Of a stretch of 42,003 nucleotides of DNA, positions 8,155-19,554 are shown in pieces (position 1 is the stretch's first letter; the number at the start of each line of letters is the position of its first letter). The position numbers were made by a program, and so were the translations under genes. Under the pieces are notes generated by a model. It had not been told where the DNA came from and made no database searches. It saw only the letters and a list, made by a program, of their open reading frames with translations. This DNA is from Gammaproteobacteria bacterium (GTDB taxonomy: Bacteria > Pseudomonadota > Gammaproteobacteria > CAIRSR01): positions 1 to 42,003 of the forward strand of contig CAUYTW010000044.1 of assembly GCA_963575715.1 (NCBI GenBank), given 5' to 3'.

Positions 8155-9699
8155 ATGTTACAACTCAACCCTACTGAAATCAGCGAGCTGATCCAGAAGC
8201 AGATTCAGACGTTCGACATCAAGATCGAGGCGCACACCGAGGGTAGGGTGGTAAGCCTCACCGATGGTATCGCTCGTATCCATGGCCTGGATAGTGTTAT
8301 GTCAGGCGAAATGCTGGAATTTCCTCATAATACTTTTGGAATGGCGCTCAATCTTGAACGTAATTTTGTGGGCGCGGTCATCATGGGGGATTACAAGCAT
8401 ATCTCTGAGGGTGATCCAGTACGTTGTACAAATCGTATTCTGGAGGTACCTGTAGGACGTGCTTTGTTGGGGCGGGTAGTGAATTCATTGGGTGCTCCGA
8501 TTGACGGCAAAGGGCCCATTGAAGCAGAAGGCAGCTCCACCATTGAAAAGGTAGCGCCAGGTGTGATTACCCGTAAATCAGTAACTCAACCGATGCAGAC
8601 TGGAATCAAGGCTATTGATGCGATGGTTCCGGTCGGTCGCGGTCAACGAGAACTCATTATCGGTGATCGTCAAACTGGTAAGACCGCAGTCGCCATTGAC
8701 GCTATCATTAATCAGCGAGATAAGAACGTTTTTTGTATTTATGTTGCTATTGGTCAAAAAGCTTCTAGCATTGCTAACGTTGTGCGCAAGTTGGAGGAGC
8801 ATGACGCATTAACCCATACCATCGTGGTTGCAGCACCCGCTTCTGATTCAGCGGCATTACAATTTATTGCCCCTTATGCGGGTTGTGCCATGGGCGAATA
8901 TTTTCGTGATCAAGGCGAGGATGCTCTAATTATCTATGACGATCTCACTAAGCAGGCATGGGCTTATCGTCAAGTATCCTTATTATTGCGTCGTCCCCCC
9001 GGTCGTGAAGCGTATCCTGGCGATGTTTTTTATCTGCATTCTCGTTTGCTTGAACGTGCTGCTCGTGTCAATGAAGAATACGTGGAAAATGTCACGGGTG
9101 GTCGGGTAAAAGGTAAAACCGGCTCACTGACGGCATTGCCTATTATTGAAACCCAGGCAGGTGATGTATCTGCTTTCGTGCCTACCAATGTAATTTCCAT
9201 CACCGACGGTCAGATCTTCCTGGAAACTGACTTGTTCAACGCTGGGATTCGGCCTGCTATCAATGCAGGTCTTTCGGTTTCAAGAGTTGGTGGAGCAGCC
9301 CAAAGTAAGATTATCAAGAAGCTGGGCGGTGGTGTACGTCTAGATCTGGCTCAGTATCGTGAGCTGGCTGCATTTGCTCAATTTGCTTCTGACCTTGATG
9401 AATCCACGCGTCGCCAGCTTGAACGTGGCCAGCGGATTACTGAATTAATGAAACAGCCTCAGTATCATCCCATGTCTGTGGCCAACATGGCTGTATCGTT
9501 GTTTTCTGTCAGTCAGGGATTCCTGGACGATGTGCCGGTGAAAAAGGTCGTTGACTTCGAGCGTGCATTACATAGTTATATGCATCATCATCAATCCGAT
9601 CTCATTACTCGCATCAATGAGAAACCTGAGTATACCGAAGAGGTGGAGAGTGGCCTACGCGCCGCTCTGACAGATTTCAAGGCCAGCCAAACCTGGTAA
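8155..9699 (+). CDS. atpA: ATP synthase subunit alpha
   Basis: Regulatory nucleotide-binding subunit of F1 (514 aa; Escherichia 513). It starts [17 protein letters not shown]. The P-loop is GDRQTGKTA (about 169-177), and [17 protein letters not shown] is the alpha/beta signature. The C-terminus DFKASQTW is typical of gammaproteobacteria. I use ATG 8155 because AGGAA (8141-8145) stands nine bases before it; a TTG two codons upstream is less likely. Confidence 0.97.
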   Translation: MLQLNPTEISELIQKQIQTFDIKIEAHTEGRVVSLTDGIARIHGLDSVMSGEMLEFPHNTFGMALNLERNFVGAVIMGDYKHISEGDPVRCTNRILEVPVGRALLGRVVNSLGAPIDGKGPIEAEGSSTIEKVAPGVITRKSVTQPMQTGIKAIDAMVPVGRGQRELIIGDRQTGKTAVAIDAIINQRDKNVFCIYVAIGQKASSIANVVRKLEEHDALTHTIVVAAPASDSAALQFIAPYAGCAMGEYFRDQGEDALIIYDDLTKQAWAYRQVSLLLRRPPGREAYPGDVFYLHSRLLERAARVNEEYVENVTGGRVKGKTGSLTALPIIETQAGDVSAFVPTNVISITDGQIFLETDLFNAGIRPAINAGLSVSRVGGAAQSKIIKKLGGGVRLDLAQYRELAAFAQFASDLDESTRRQLERGQRITELMKQPQYHPMSVANMAVSLFSVSQGFLDDVPVKKVVDFERALHSYMHHHQSDLITRINEKPEYTEEVESGLRAALTDFKASQTW

Positions 9700-9788
9700 C
9701 GGGGGTGGTAGCCCCTCTTAAAAGGGGTTATTCCGAGGTCATTGTGATTAATTTAGTGCAATGGCGGCGACCGAGCGAGTAGACGAGC

Positions 9789-10655
9789 ATGTCCGGCGGA
9801 AAAAATATTCGCGATAAAATTAAGAGTATCAAAAGTACTCAAAAAATTACCCGTGCCATGGAAATGGTGGCGGCTAGTAAGATGCGTCGATTCCAGGATC
9901 GGATGGTAGCATCGCGTCCTTACGCCGATCGAATGCGTCGTGTAATAGGGCATATGGCTCATGCTAACCCTGAATACCCGCATCCCTATCTCATTCCACG
10001 CATAGATATTAAAAATTTAGGCTTTATTGTTATTACCTCTGACCGTGGGTTGTGCGGTGGCCTTAATAACAACATTCTTCGATCCGTATTGATGCGGATG
10101 CGCCAAGCTGAACGCGAGGGGCAGGGAGTACGGCTTTGTAGTATTGGAACCAAGGGTAATGTATTTTTTAAGCGTATTGGTGCAAACATCATTTCCAGTA
10201 TTAGACATTTGGGTGACCCACCTCATATCGTAGATCTGATTGGTGGCGTTAAAGTCATGTTGGATGCTTATGTGAATGGTGAGATAGACCGTCTATATCT
10301 GGTCTACAATCATTTTCTCAATACTATGACTCAGACCCCGAAGGTGGAGCAGCTTTTGCCTTTGTCCCCTGACGCGGGCATTGGAGTAAGCAAGGACTCT
10401 TGGGATTATCTTTACGAGCCAGATTCTAGAGAAGTAATTGATGAATTGATGATTCGTTTTATCGAATCTTTAGTCTACCAAGGGGTAGTAGAAAATATGG
10501 CATCTGAAATGGCATCGCGCATGGTGGCCATGAAAGCAGCCTCCGATAATGCGATGACTGTTATAGGTGAACTTCAAATCGCCTATAACAAGGCACGTCA
10601 GGCTGCCATTACGCAGGAGCTTTCGGAGATTGTGGGCGGAGCTGCGGCAGTTTGA
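9789..10655 (+). CDS. atpG: ATP synthase subunit gamma
   Basis: Central rotor shaft subunit (288 aa). The N-terminal helix is [22 protein letters not shown] and the C-terminal helix [20 protein letters not shown]; these form the coiled coil that turns inside the alpha/beta hexamer. DRGLCGGLN is the family signature. The ribosome site before ATG 9789 is weak (ACGAGC). The 89-bp gap after atpA holds a small hairpin AGCCCCT/AGGGGTT (about 9708-9728), which might tune expression between atpA and atpG. Confidence 0.96.
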   Translation: MSGGKNIRDKIKSIKSTQKITRAMEMVAASKMRRFQDRMVASRPYADRMRRVIGHMAHANPEYPHPYLIPRIDIKNLGFIVITSDRGLCGGLNNNILRSVLMRMRQAEREGQGVRLCSIGTKGNVFFKRIGANIISSIRHLGDPPHIVDLIGGVKVMLDAYVNGEIDRLYLVYNHFLNTMTQTPKVEQLLPLSPDAGIGVSKDSWDYLYEPDSREVIDELMIRFIESLVYQGVVENMASEMASRMVAMKAASDNAMTVIGELQIAYNKARQAAITQELSEIVGGAAAV

Positions 10656-10707
10656 TGCGGCTTTGGTAGTGCAGAAGAGCTATTAGAAATATCGTTGGGG
10701 GGCGTGA

Positions 10708-12120
<1,413 letters not shown>

Positions 12121-12142
12121 TGAATGAGCGGGAGAAGCCAAA

Positions 12143-12574
12143 ATGTCCATGACCGTCCATGTAGACATTGTGAGCGCCGAGTTCTTAGTTTACTCAGGCA
12201 GCGCTGCAATGGTATTCGCTCCGGCGGTAATGGGGGAAGTCGGTATTTTGCCACAGCATTCGCCTTTCTTGAGCAAACTTGTCCCCGGAGAAGTGCGGGT
12301 GCGCAATCTGAATGGCGAGGAAGATTTTTTCTATGTCTCGGGCGGTCTTCTGGAAGTTCAACCTCATGTTGTGACAATTTTAGCGGACACAGCACTGCGC
12401 GCTAAGGATCTTGATGAAGCTCGAGCCTTGGAGGCTAAGGAACGAGCTTTGCAGCTTATTAAGGATCGTAAGTCGGATATTGATTATGCCCGGATTCATG
12501 CTGAATTACTTGAGGCAATTGCTCAACTTAAAACTATTCAAAGCCTACGCAAAAAACTAAAAGGACGGATATAA
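12143..12574 (+). CDS. atpC: ATP synthase subunit epsilon
   Basis: Last gene of the operon: epsilon subunit (143 aa), part of the rotor and an inhibitor of ATP hydrolysis. The N-terminal beta sandwich (VHVDIVSAEFLVYSG, GEVGILPQHSPFLSKLVPGEV) is followed by the C-terminal helix-turn-helix (DLDEARALEAKERAL to the end). ATG 12143 has GGGAG about eight bases upstream. No clear terminator follows. Confidence 0.95.
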   Translation: MSMTVHVDIVSAEFLVYSGSAAMVFAPAVMGEVGILPQHSPFLSKLVPGEVRVRNLNGEEDFFYVSGGLLEVQPHVVTILADTALRAKDLDEARALEAKERALQLIKDRKSDIDYARIHAELLEAIAQLKTIQSLRKKLKGRI

Positions 12575-12888
12575 CTATCAAACATCAGGTTAGCTGATCA
12601 TGTTTTGCGTGCGTGTTTTTCTTCATTGAAGCGAGCCTATAGATGGCAAGTGACCCAAATAATTTAAGCTATTGCGTAACGCAAATGACGCAGTGCAGTC
12701 TGCGATAAATTTTGGTTATTCACTTCATCGGTGCATTGCGATTTGGAGGAATTCTACAACGGAAATGCGGGCGCATGATGTATTGCTAATCATTCAGGAA
12801 TGCCCAGAAAGTCGTCGTAGATGACGACCGATAAGCATTAGGAGCAGACTCCAATTTTTCAGATTTTATAAAATCCGAGGAAAGCTCA
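12575..12888. other. Intergenic region with small hairpins, possible degenerate repeat before GTGA
   Basis: The 314 bp between atpC and the FKBP gene hold no gene. There are short hairpins, for example TTGCG/CGCAA (around 12673-12686), GTCGTC/GACGAC (around 12812-12829) and GATTTTA/TAAAATC (around 12863-12876). The region ends against GTGACTCAG, the FKBP start. A stretch TAAGCATT, AGGAGCAGACTCCAA resembles one upstream of waaF. These points hint at a diverged relative of the HEARO-like repeat, but I cannot show it. Confidence 0.3.
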
Positions 12889-13356
12889 GTGACTCAGGTC
12901 GTCAAGGGCAAGGTGGTTTATCTGAGGTACAACATCCATGACCTGGAAGGAAATCTTTTAGATCAGTCTGAGTTTCCAATAGGATATATTCATGGAGTGT
13001 GTGGACCGTTATTGCCTAAAGTGGAACAAGCATTGGCAGGTGTCGAAGTTGGGACAACGATCAGGGTTACTTTAACTCCGGAAGAAGGTTTTGGACCGCA
13101 CTTATCTGAACTTACTTTCGTTGATGATATCGGTAACGTACCTCCTGAATTGCATTATATCGGCGCTCAAGCACAAATGGAGAATGACCAAGGAGAGACT
13201 CGCACTTTTGTAGTTTCTCAGATTGCCGACGGTAAACTGACTGTCGATGGTAACCATCCTTTTGCTGGCCGCACATTGACTTATACGGTACAGGTTGTCA
13301 ATGTGCGCGACGCTACTCCCGCTGAATTTGCTCGTGGTGAGCCGCTTGATATTTAA
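12889..13356 (+). CDS. FKBP-type peptidyl-prolyl isomerase, SlyD-like
   Basis: Probable prolyl isomerase and chaperone of the SlyD group (155 aa). It opens VKGKVVYLRYNIHDLEGNLLD. It has the SlyD arrangement of an FKBP fold with an inserted flap (segment from EEGFGPHLSELT to ETRTFVVSQIADGKLTVDGNHPFAGRTL, where DGNHPFAGRTL is the strongest family signature). The His/Cys-rich metal-binding tail of Escherichia SlyD is absent. The usual active-site region is changed to YIHGVCGPLLPKVEQAL. The start is GTG 12889 with GAGGAAAG upstream. It stands alone between the atp operon and repeat copy C. Confidence 0.88.
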   Translation: MTQVVKGKVVYLRYNIHDLEGNLLDQSEFPIGYIHGVCGPLLPKVEQALAGVEVGTTIRVTLTPEEGFGPHLSELTFVDDIGNVPPELHYIGAQAQMENDQGETRTFVVSQIADGKLTVDGNHPFAGRTLTYTVQVVNVRDATPAEFARGEPLDI

Positions 13357-13410
13357 TCCGTATCATGTTCGTGGCTCTTCCATTGCGTGTCAATCTTTTA
13401 TACGGATGCT

Positions 13411-13791
13411 GTCAACCACCCCACGGCTAAAGCCGGGGGCTTGTGAAGTCAGATTCACAGGCCCGGTTGACCAGCCTGAGTCCGGGAAATCGGGCTACGT
13501 TGCAACAAAGTAAAAGACTCACCCTGGAGCGCTTCCTCAACTCCAGGCTCTGAAAGCGGCGGATGCAGACAAACTCGGGGGTAGTACGAAACGGCCTGCT
13601 GCAAGGTTCCGGAAATGGAACCGAAGCTGTGTTGCAACATTGGCGAGGGGAGCCGGGTAGCAATACCCGCGTCACCAGGCCCTTGCGGGCTGACAGCCGG
13701 GAAAGACCGGCAATTTTCACTGGACGGCTATTCCTACGAAAACCGTCCCCTTTCTTCACCATGGCTAAAGCCAGGGGTATCTCGGGGACTA
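13411..13791 (+). mobile_element. Structured repeat copy C (full, upstream of glmU)
   Basis: Full copy, 381 bp, read on the plus strand. The left end is GTCAACCACCCC with a CCACGGC/GCCGGGG hairpin. The right end is a TGGCTAAAGCCA hairpin, then TCGGGGACTA, then ATGATG. Stems: AGTCCGG/TCGGGCT with GAAA loop (about 13480-13498), CCTGGAG/CTCCAGG (13523-13529 with 13541-13547), GGTTCC/GGAACC with GAAA loop (13605-13622), CGGGTA/TACCCG with GCAA loop (13654-13669), and GCCGG/CCGGC around GAAAGA (about 13695-13711). Several differ in sequence from copies A and G while keeping pairing. Confidence 0.72.
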
Positions 13792-13833
13792 ATGATGAGT
13801 AACTGGAGTAACTATTTTGGAATTACCCACTGA
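13792..13833 (+). other. 13-codon leader ORF overlapping the glmU start
   Basis: The ATGATG directly after copy C opens a short frame (MMSNWSNYFGITH) that ends at 13833, 17 bp inside glmU in another frame. If one T of the TTTT run at 13815-13818 were absent, this frame would run straight into GlmU. It may therefore be the original glmU start with a frameshift, or a small coupled leader. Confidence 0.4.
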
Positions 13834-15241
13834 CAATAACGTCTGTGAGACTCCATCATGGGCAGTTGTCATTCTTGCGGCAGGGCAAGGAACTCGCATG
13901 TGTTCCGATCTGCCCAAGGTTCTTCATATTCTGGGAGGAAAACCATTATTGGCCCACGTCGTGGATACAGCCAGTAAATTGGATGTCACATGTATTTGCG
14001 TAGTTCATGGCCATGGTGGCGAGCAGGTACGTGCAACTTGCATGGATCTGCCGGTAGTCTGGGTAGAACAAATTCCTCAATTAGGTACCGGTCATGCTGT
14101 TGCGCAAGCTTTACCAAATCTCCAGCATAATGACGCCGTATTGATTCTTTACGGTGACGTTCCTCTTATTCAGGTTTCAACCCTGCGTACCTTGCTTGCC
14201 GCCGCTGCGCCTTCCAGAGAGACGCCAAGTGGCACGCTTGCACTACTTATCTTGGAGTTACCAAATCCCACTGGCTATGGTCGCATTCTGCGAAATGATT
14301 TGGGACAGGTAGTGGGTATTGTTGAGGAAAAAGATGCAACACCTGTGCAACGGCTGATACGTGAAGTTAATACCGGTGTTTTGGCAGTGAATAAGGCGTA
14401 TTTGACAGACTGGATTAGCCGGCTCGATAACCGCAACGCTCAAGGTGAATATTATCTTACGGATATCGTCCATCTTGCTGTAACCGACGGATTACCGGTA
14501 AGCACGATTCATTCAGAAACAATAAGCGAAGTTCTAGGAGTAAATAATCGCGTTCAACTTGCTGAACTGGAACGCGCCTATCAAGCCCGCCGTGCGCGCG
14601 AGTTAATGCAGGCCGGAGTCACCCTGAGAGATCCAGCTCGTTTTGATTTGCGCGGAGATGTGGATGTAGGTCGAGACGTAGAAATCGACATAGATGTCCT
14701 ACTTGAAGGACAAGTACACTTGGGAAATCGCGTACGGATTGGTCCTTATTGTTGCTTGAAAAATGCCACCATCGGCGACGACACGGAAATACGAGCCAAT
14801 TCCATTATTGAAGGAGCTGTTGTAGGTTCAGGTTGTATTATTGGTCCTTTTTCACGCTTGCGCCCCGGGACCGAACTTGGCCATGGGGTACATATTGGTA
14901 ATTTTGTTGAAATTAAACAGAGTAAAATAGGTGAAGGGACTAAAATTAATCATTTGAGCTATGTGGGTGACGCTATCGTAGGTCGTGCGGTCAATATTGG
15001 AGCGGGCACCATCACTTGTAATTATGATGGTGTCAACAAACACCGCACTGTGATTGGTGATCATGCTTTCATTGGTTCCGATACTTCCCTGGTCGCGCCA
15101 GTAGCGATTGGAAAAAATGCCACGATTGGCGCTGGTTCGGTAATTACCCATGATGCTCCCGCAGGAGAGCTGACCCTGACTCGCGCACCTCAAGAGACCT
15201 TTTCGGGCTGGCAGCGCCCTGGCAAGCGGGGCCAAAATTAA
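13817..15241 (+). CDS. glmU: Bifunctional GlmU: GlcN-1-P acetyltransferase and UDP-GlcNAc pyrophosphorylase
   Basis: Makes UDP-GlcNAc for peptidoglycan and lipopolysaccharide. The N-terminal uridyltransferase domain has LAAGQGTRMCSDLPKVLH (about residues 20-37) and YGDVPLI. The C-terminal half is a left-handed beta helix acetyltransferase (RIGPYCCLKNATIGDDTEI and onwards, with NYDGVNKHRTVIGDHAFIG). At 474 aa it is slightly longer than the Escherichia protein because of an N-terminal tail. The only in-frame start near the domain is TTG 13817, with GGAG (13805-13808) eight bases upstream. The order atpC, glmU, glmS is as in Escherichia except for the FKBP gene and copy C in between. Confidence 0.93.
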   Translation: MELPTDNNVCETPSWAVVILAAGQGTRMCSDLPKVLHILGGKPLLAHVVDTASKLDVTCICVVHGHGGEQVRATCMDLPVVWVEQIPQLGTGHAVAQALPNLQHNDAVLILYGDVPLIQVSTLRTLLAAAAPSRETPSGTLALLILELPNPTGYGRILRNDLGQVVGIVEEKDATPVQRLIREVNTGVLAVNKAYLTDWISRLDNRNAQGEYYLTDIVHLAVTDGLPVSTIHSETISEVLGVNNRVQLAELERAYQARRARELMQAGVTLRDPARFDLRGDVDVGRDVEIDIDVLLEGQVHLGNRVRIGPYCCLKNATIGDDTEIRANSIIEGAVVGSGCIIGPFSRLRPGTELGHGVHIGNFVEIKQSKIGEGTKINHLSYVGDAIVGRAVNIGAGTITCNYDGVNKHRTVIGDHAFIGSDTSLVAPVAIGKNATIGAGSVITHDAPAGELTLTRAPQETFSGWQRPGKRGQN

Positions 15242-15280
15242 ATCTCAATAGTTTTTAGGCTGATTTTTTTGGGGTTAACT

Positions 15281-17113
15281 ATGTGTGGAATCGTTGGGGC
15301 CATTGCCGAGCGTGACGTTGTTGCCATCCTTCTCGAAGGTCTCAAGCGGTTGGAATATCGAGGTTACGATTCTGCGGGTATAGCAGTTCGGAATACTGTA
15401 GGTCAATTAGAGCGGACTCGAACCAACGGAAAAGTACGTGAGCTAGAAGTAAGTCTCGGTATAAATCCCCTCCATGGCAATCTTGGGATCGCCCATACCC
15501 GTTGGGCTACCCATGGGTGTCCCACCGATTACAATGCTCACCCGCATATTTCCCGAAATACTGTGGCTGTGGTTCACAATGGCATCATTGAAAACCATGA
15601 AGCCCTCCGCGTCCGTCTCCAACATCTTGGCTATGAATTTACCTCTGATACGGATACCGAAGTCATAGCACATCTCATTCATCATTATTTTTTTCTTCAA
15701 TCTGATCTATGCTCTGCAGTGCGTGCTGCAACTGTTGAACTCAAGGGAGCATATGCCCTGGGGGTTATTTCGAACACCGACCCAGATCGACTGGTAGCCG
15801 CGCGGCTTGGTAGTCCATTGGTCATCGGTCTGGGCTTCGGTGAGCATTTTATTGCTTCCGATGTAGCGGCCTTATTACCGGTCACTCAGCGGTTTATTTT
15901 TTTGGATGATGGCGATGTAGCGGATCTCTCTCGCACTGGTCTCACTTTTTATGACCGTGCCGGCCATCTTGCGCATCGTCCGATTAAGGAAAGTGAATTA
16001 CGTGCGGATGCCGTGGAACTAGGAAAATTCAGGCATTACATGCAAAAGGAAATCCATGAACAAAGTCGCGCCATTGCCGATACCCTGGAAGGTCGCTTGA
16101 GCGATCGCCGAATTTTGGAAAATTCTTTTGGTCCCGCGACGCAATCCATTCTCAATGAAACTAAGGCGGTGCAAATCATCGCCTGCGGTACGAGTTACCA
16201 CGCTGGCATGGTGGCGCGTTATTGGCTGGAATCTATTGCTGGATTGCCATGTAGCGTGGAAGTGGCGAGTGAATTTCGCTATCGCAGTCCGGTAATTACG
16301 CCTGGCACGTTAGTAGTATGTATTTCTCAAAGTGGCGAAACCGCCGATACCCTGGCCGCTCTCCAAGAAATGAAACGTCGTGGCCAGATCCATTCACTCG
16401 CAATCTGCAATGTTCCCGAAAGTTCACTCATTCGCGCGGCTGAATTGGCGCTTATGACCCGCGCTGGTCCAGAAATTTGCGTTGCATCCACCAAAGCGTT
16501 TACTTGTCAGCTGGTTGCGCTGCTACTGTTAGTTATTGCTCTGGGGCGACGCAATGGACTGACGGAGCATCAAGAAGCAGAGCTGGTGATGGAATTAATT
16601 GCCCTACCTGCTTTGGTGGAAAATATCTTATGCTTGGATGATACCATCCGTGAATTGGCCACGCGTTTTACTAAAAAACATCACACGATATTTTTGGGGC
16701 GTGGTACTCAATATCCAGTGGCCATGGAAGGAGCGCTCAAACTTAAGGAAATTTCCTATATCCACGCCGAGGCTTATCCTGCAGGAGAACTCAAACATGG
16801 ACCACTCGCATTGGTAGATGCCGAGATGCCGGTAGTTGCGGTGGCCCCCAACAATAATTTATTGGAAAAACTCAAGTCCAACCTGCGAGAAGTTCAAGCA
16901 CGGGGAGGACAACTTTATGTCTTCGCTGATGCTGAGGCGGGTTTCCACCGTGGTCCGGGTATCCACGTCGTCAATATTCCCCATGTTGGTGATGTGACTG
17001 CCCCGATTGTCTATACCGTGCCTTTGCAGCTTCTGGCCTATCATGTCGCCGTGCTCAAGGGTACCGATGTAGATCAGCCACGTAATCTGGCTAAATCCGT
17101 GACTGTGGAGTAG
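15281..17113 (+). CDS. glmS: Glutamine-fructose-6-phosphate aminotransferase
   Basis: Makes glucosamine-6-phosphate from fructose-6-phosphate and glutamine, the step that commits carbon to UDP-GlcNAc; its product feeds GlmM and then GlmU next door. I place the start at ATG 15281 so that the nucleophile Cys is residue 2 ([12 protein letters not shown]), as required after Met removal. The glutaminase domain includes [11 protein letters not shown]. Two SIS isomerase domains follow ([30 protein letters not shown]), and the C-terminus ends [15 protein letters not shown]. Length (610 aa) is normal. No glmS ribozyme or GlmZ-type site is visible in the 39-bp gap after glmU. Confidence 0.96.
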   Translation: MCGIVGAIAERDVVAILLEGLKRLEYRGYDSAGIAVRNTVGQLERTRTNGKVRELEVSLGINPLHGNLGIAHTRWATHGCPTDYNAHPHISRNTVAVVHNGIIENHEALRVRLQHLGYEFTSDTDTEVIAHLIHHYFFLQSDLCSAVRAATVELKGAYALGVISNTDPDRLVAARLGSPLVIGLGFGEHFIASDVAALLPVTQRFIFLDDGDVADLSRTGLTFYDRAGHLAHRPIKESELRADAVELGKFRHYMQKEIHEQSRAIADTLEGRLSDRRILENSFGPATQSILNETKAVQIIACGTSYHAGMVARYWLESIAGLPCSVEVASEFRYRSPVITPGTLVVCISQSGETADTLAALQEMKRRGQIHSLAICNVPESSLIRAAELALMTRAGPEICVASTKAFTCQLVALLLLVIALGRRNGLTEHQEAELVMELIALPALVENILCLDDTIRELATRFTKKHHTIFLGRGTQYPVAMEGALKLKEISYIHAEAYPAGELKHGPLALVDAEMPVVAVAPNNNLLEKLKSNLREVQARGGQLYVFADAEAGFHRGPGIHVVNIPHVGDVTAPIVYTVPLQLLAYHVAVLKGTDVDQPRNLAKSVTVE

Positions 17114-17119
17114 CCCCTA

Positions 17120-18883
17120 CTACCTAGTGGAGAGGTTTAGCGGTACCAAGGTTTCCTGCGATTCAGTATTACTTGTCGAATATTTTCTTTCATGCGCTCC
17201 GTCATTGAATGATCGCCACAATCCATCGCCGTTCCAATTTTGGCTGTCGCCTGCGTAAAGTACGCGATCCAGTTCGTTAACTGCCGCAGCGAGCGCGGCA
17301 TCCAGTCGTTCCGCCAAGGCGATAAGACTGACTGGAGACTGCTCAGGCCATTGAAATTTTCCCCATGAAAGTAAAGCCGCTTTAGCGGCTTGAGGGTTAT
17401 TAGCGCGACAAGCTTGTGCTATTTGTCGTTCAACTTTGCGGCGATTGATGGCAGACTCCGAAGGTGCATCACTGACATTGAAACGATGTTGCTGGTGCCA
17501 CCAAGCAAGCGCGGTACTAGCCCAACCAAGAGCGAACAGGAATGCGATCAGCCATGGCCACCTGTTGGCGGTTGAATCTGGAGCAATGGAAGCGGATACC
17601 GCAGGAACAACAATAGCGGGTGAAGGGGATTGACTTGCTTCGGTAGCGGATGACGTCGTGGCTGGCAAGGGAACCGCGACGGGAGGTTGAATCGCCGCCA
17701 TTCCTGGCAAAACTTCGATGGTATAAGCCGGTAGACGGGCGATCTCGGGGTGGTCGGTGGTAGTGTTCCACCAGGGAATTTCGATTGACGGCAGAATGAA
17801 TCTGCCTACTTGTGTCGGAATCAAGGCCACCTTTTCCTGGCGGGTACCGGTGACACCGTTACTATCGCGGTTATCGGCGAGAGCAGGCTGGTCCGGATAC
17901 TGCTTGATACCATCTGTGGTTATATCATTCATCACCGGGAGTTGCGCGGCGGTCAGCCCATCTGCAATAAGTGCGAGGGTGCGAGTCACAGGTTCGCCGA
18001 CCACGAATTTGGGTACCTCCGGTGACCAATGCTGTGCCAATTGCAGGTTGCGGGCGGGTAACCATTGACCATTCACATTACCGCTCGGAATCGATTTCAC
18101 GGTAAGTTCCAGGGCCGAGGAGCGTATTCGTCGCGGGCGGGCGTTTTGATTGAATGGATCCAACATAAAGAAGCTGTTTCGAGATCGACTCTGTTCGACT
18201 ACGCTACCATCAAACAGGATTGGATCTATAGTGAGCTGGCCGCTCTTTTGTGGATAGAGGGCGTAACGCCGTTCGATGACCATGTAGCGTCGTCCGTCGC
18301 GGCTGGTTTGATACTCTCTGCCATCGCCAAGCCGTTCCACCACCAGGTCACTCCCCGTGCGTGGCTCGGACAGGCTGCTGCCAGGCCCTAACTCCACGGC
18401 ATGAAATAAACGTGCGGTATAGACCACCTGTTGTTGCACGTAAATCTCACGATGCTCGGTACTTACCTCAAGGAATAAGTCGTTATCCTGCCTGGTGGTT
18501 ACTACGGGTGGTTCGGCGGTGACCGTAATTTCAATCGGTTCACTCTGCTGTCCACCCACGACGATGGCGGGAATCCGTAATTGACCGGTTCGTTTTGGAA
18601 TCAGGACAAAATGCCATAGGGATTTTTTACTGGAACGACCATTGATAATTTGTACAGAAGTTCCCTGGCTACGGTTACGAATATCAAAATCAGTGCTTAA
18701 TGCCGAAAGATCAGGTTCATCATCCACGCCGTTATCTATTTCCAGCGTTAAAGTGAAACTCTCATCTACCCCAACAGGATTGCGATCCACTCGCGTTTCG
18801 ATACTGGCGAAGGCATGATTACTCGAAATAATCATCAACATAAATAAAATAAACCACCGACTTAAAAATGATGTCATCATCAA
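17120..18883 (-). CDS. BatD family protein
   Basis: Membrane-anchored periplasmic protein of the BatD family (587 aa). It has an N-terminal signal peptide (about 1-27), an Ig-like beta-rich periplasmic region with the family-typical segment DFDIRNRSQGTSVQIINGRSS, split by strands, a membrane segment near residues 443-462 (WPWLIAFLFALGWASTALAWW), and a short cytoplasmic tail. BatD usually sits in a moxR-batA-batB-batC operon; those genes are absent here and it follows dedA by one base (ATGATG after TAA). The role of the family is not settled (aerotolerance, envelope stress). Coupling with sppA and dedA suggests an envelope-maintenance operon. Confidence 0.82.
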   Translation of the reverse strand: MMMTSFLSRWFILFMLMIISSNHAFASIETRVDRNPVGVDESFTLTLEIDNGVDDEPDLSALSTDFDIRNRSQGTSVQIINGRSSKKSLWHFVLIPKRTGQLRIPAIVVGGQQSEPIEITVTAEPPVVTTRQDNDLFLEVSTEHREIYVQQQVVYTARLFHAVELGPGSSLSEPRTGSDLVVERLGDGREYQTSRDGRRYMVIERRYALYPQKSGQLTIDPILFDGSVVEQSRSRNSFFMLDPFNQNARPRRIRSSALELTVKSIPSGNVNGQWLPARNLQLAQHWSPEVPKFVVGEPVTRTLALIADGLTAAQLPVMNDITTDGIKQYPDQPALADNRDSNGVTGTRQEKVALIPTQVGRFILPSIEIPWWNTTTDHPEIARLPAYTIEVLPGMAAIQPPVAVPLPATTSSATEASQSPSPAIVVPAVSASIAPDSTANRWPWLIAFLFALGWASTALAWWHQQHRFNVSDAPSESAINRRKVERQIAQACRANNPQAAKAALLSWGKFQWPEQSPVSLIALAERLDAALAAAVNELDRVLYAGDSQNWNGDGLWRSFNDGAHERKYSTSNTESQETLVPLNLSTR

Positions 18884-18884
18884 T

Positions 18885-19520
18885 TTATCCTTGATCCGTG
18901 GATTTTTTGGTTTTCAACCATTCAATGATAATGGGTAGGATCGAAATCACAACGATCAAAATGATAATCATCTTCATATTATTTTTAACCCCCGGTAGAT
19001 TGCCTAAATAATAACCTCCGAATAAGAATAAACCAATCCAGGCGAGAGCACCGCTAATATTAAAAAAAATGAAACGAGAATAATTCATACTACCAATTCC
19101 GGCAACAAAGGGAGCAAAGGTACGCACAATCGGAACAAAACGTGCAAGCACAATCGCCTTACCACCGTATTTTTCATAAAAGGACTCAGCGCGTTCTAGA
19201 TATTCTTTGCGCAACCAGCGTGAATTTTGATAATTAAATGCTCGCGGGCCTATCCAGCGTCCGATCCAGTAATTCACTGTATCACCAACTATGGCGGCGA
19301 TCAGCAGGGTTATCAATAAAATTTTGATGTTGAGCAATCCTTCCGCTGCCATAAGACCGATGGTAAAAAGTAGTGAATCTCCCGGAAGAAAGGGCATGAC
19401 CACCAATCCGGTTTCAGCAAAAATAATCAAGAATAGAACCAAATAGATCCAATGGCCATGGTTGACGAGAAATTCGCGCAGATATATTTCAGCGTGGAGA
19501 ATAAATTCAATGAATTCCAT
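18885..19520 (-). CDS. DedA family membrane protein
   Basis: Inner-membrane protein of the DedA/VTT family (212 aa), related to undecaprenyl-phosphate or phospholipid flippases. Visible motifs are ETGLVVMPFLPGDSLLF, VGDTVNYWIGRWIGPR and RFVPIVRTFAPFVAGIGSM (the conserved Arg-Pro-x-x-Arg segment), with several membrane helices. I choose ATG 19520 (MEFIEFILH) because family members begin this way; a longer frame from 19577 overlaps sppA. It follows sppA and precedes batD by one base. Confidence 0.9.
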   Translation of the reverse strand: MEFIEFILHAEIYLREFLVNHGHWIYLVLFLIIFAETGLVVMPFLPGDSLLFTIGLMAAEGLLNIKILLITLLIAAIVGDTVNYWIGRWIGPRAFNYQNSRWLRKEYLERAESFYEKYGGKAIVLARFVPIVRTFAPFVAGIGSMNYSRFIFFNISGALAWIGLFLFGGYYLGNLPGVKNNMKMIIILIVVISILPIIIEWLKTKKSTDQG

Positions 19521-19554
19521 GTTTGCGTTTGTTAACAGGCGAATGCAGTCGATA

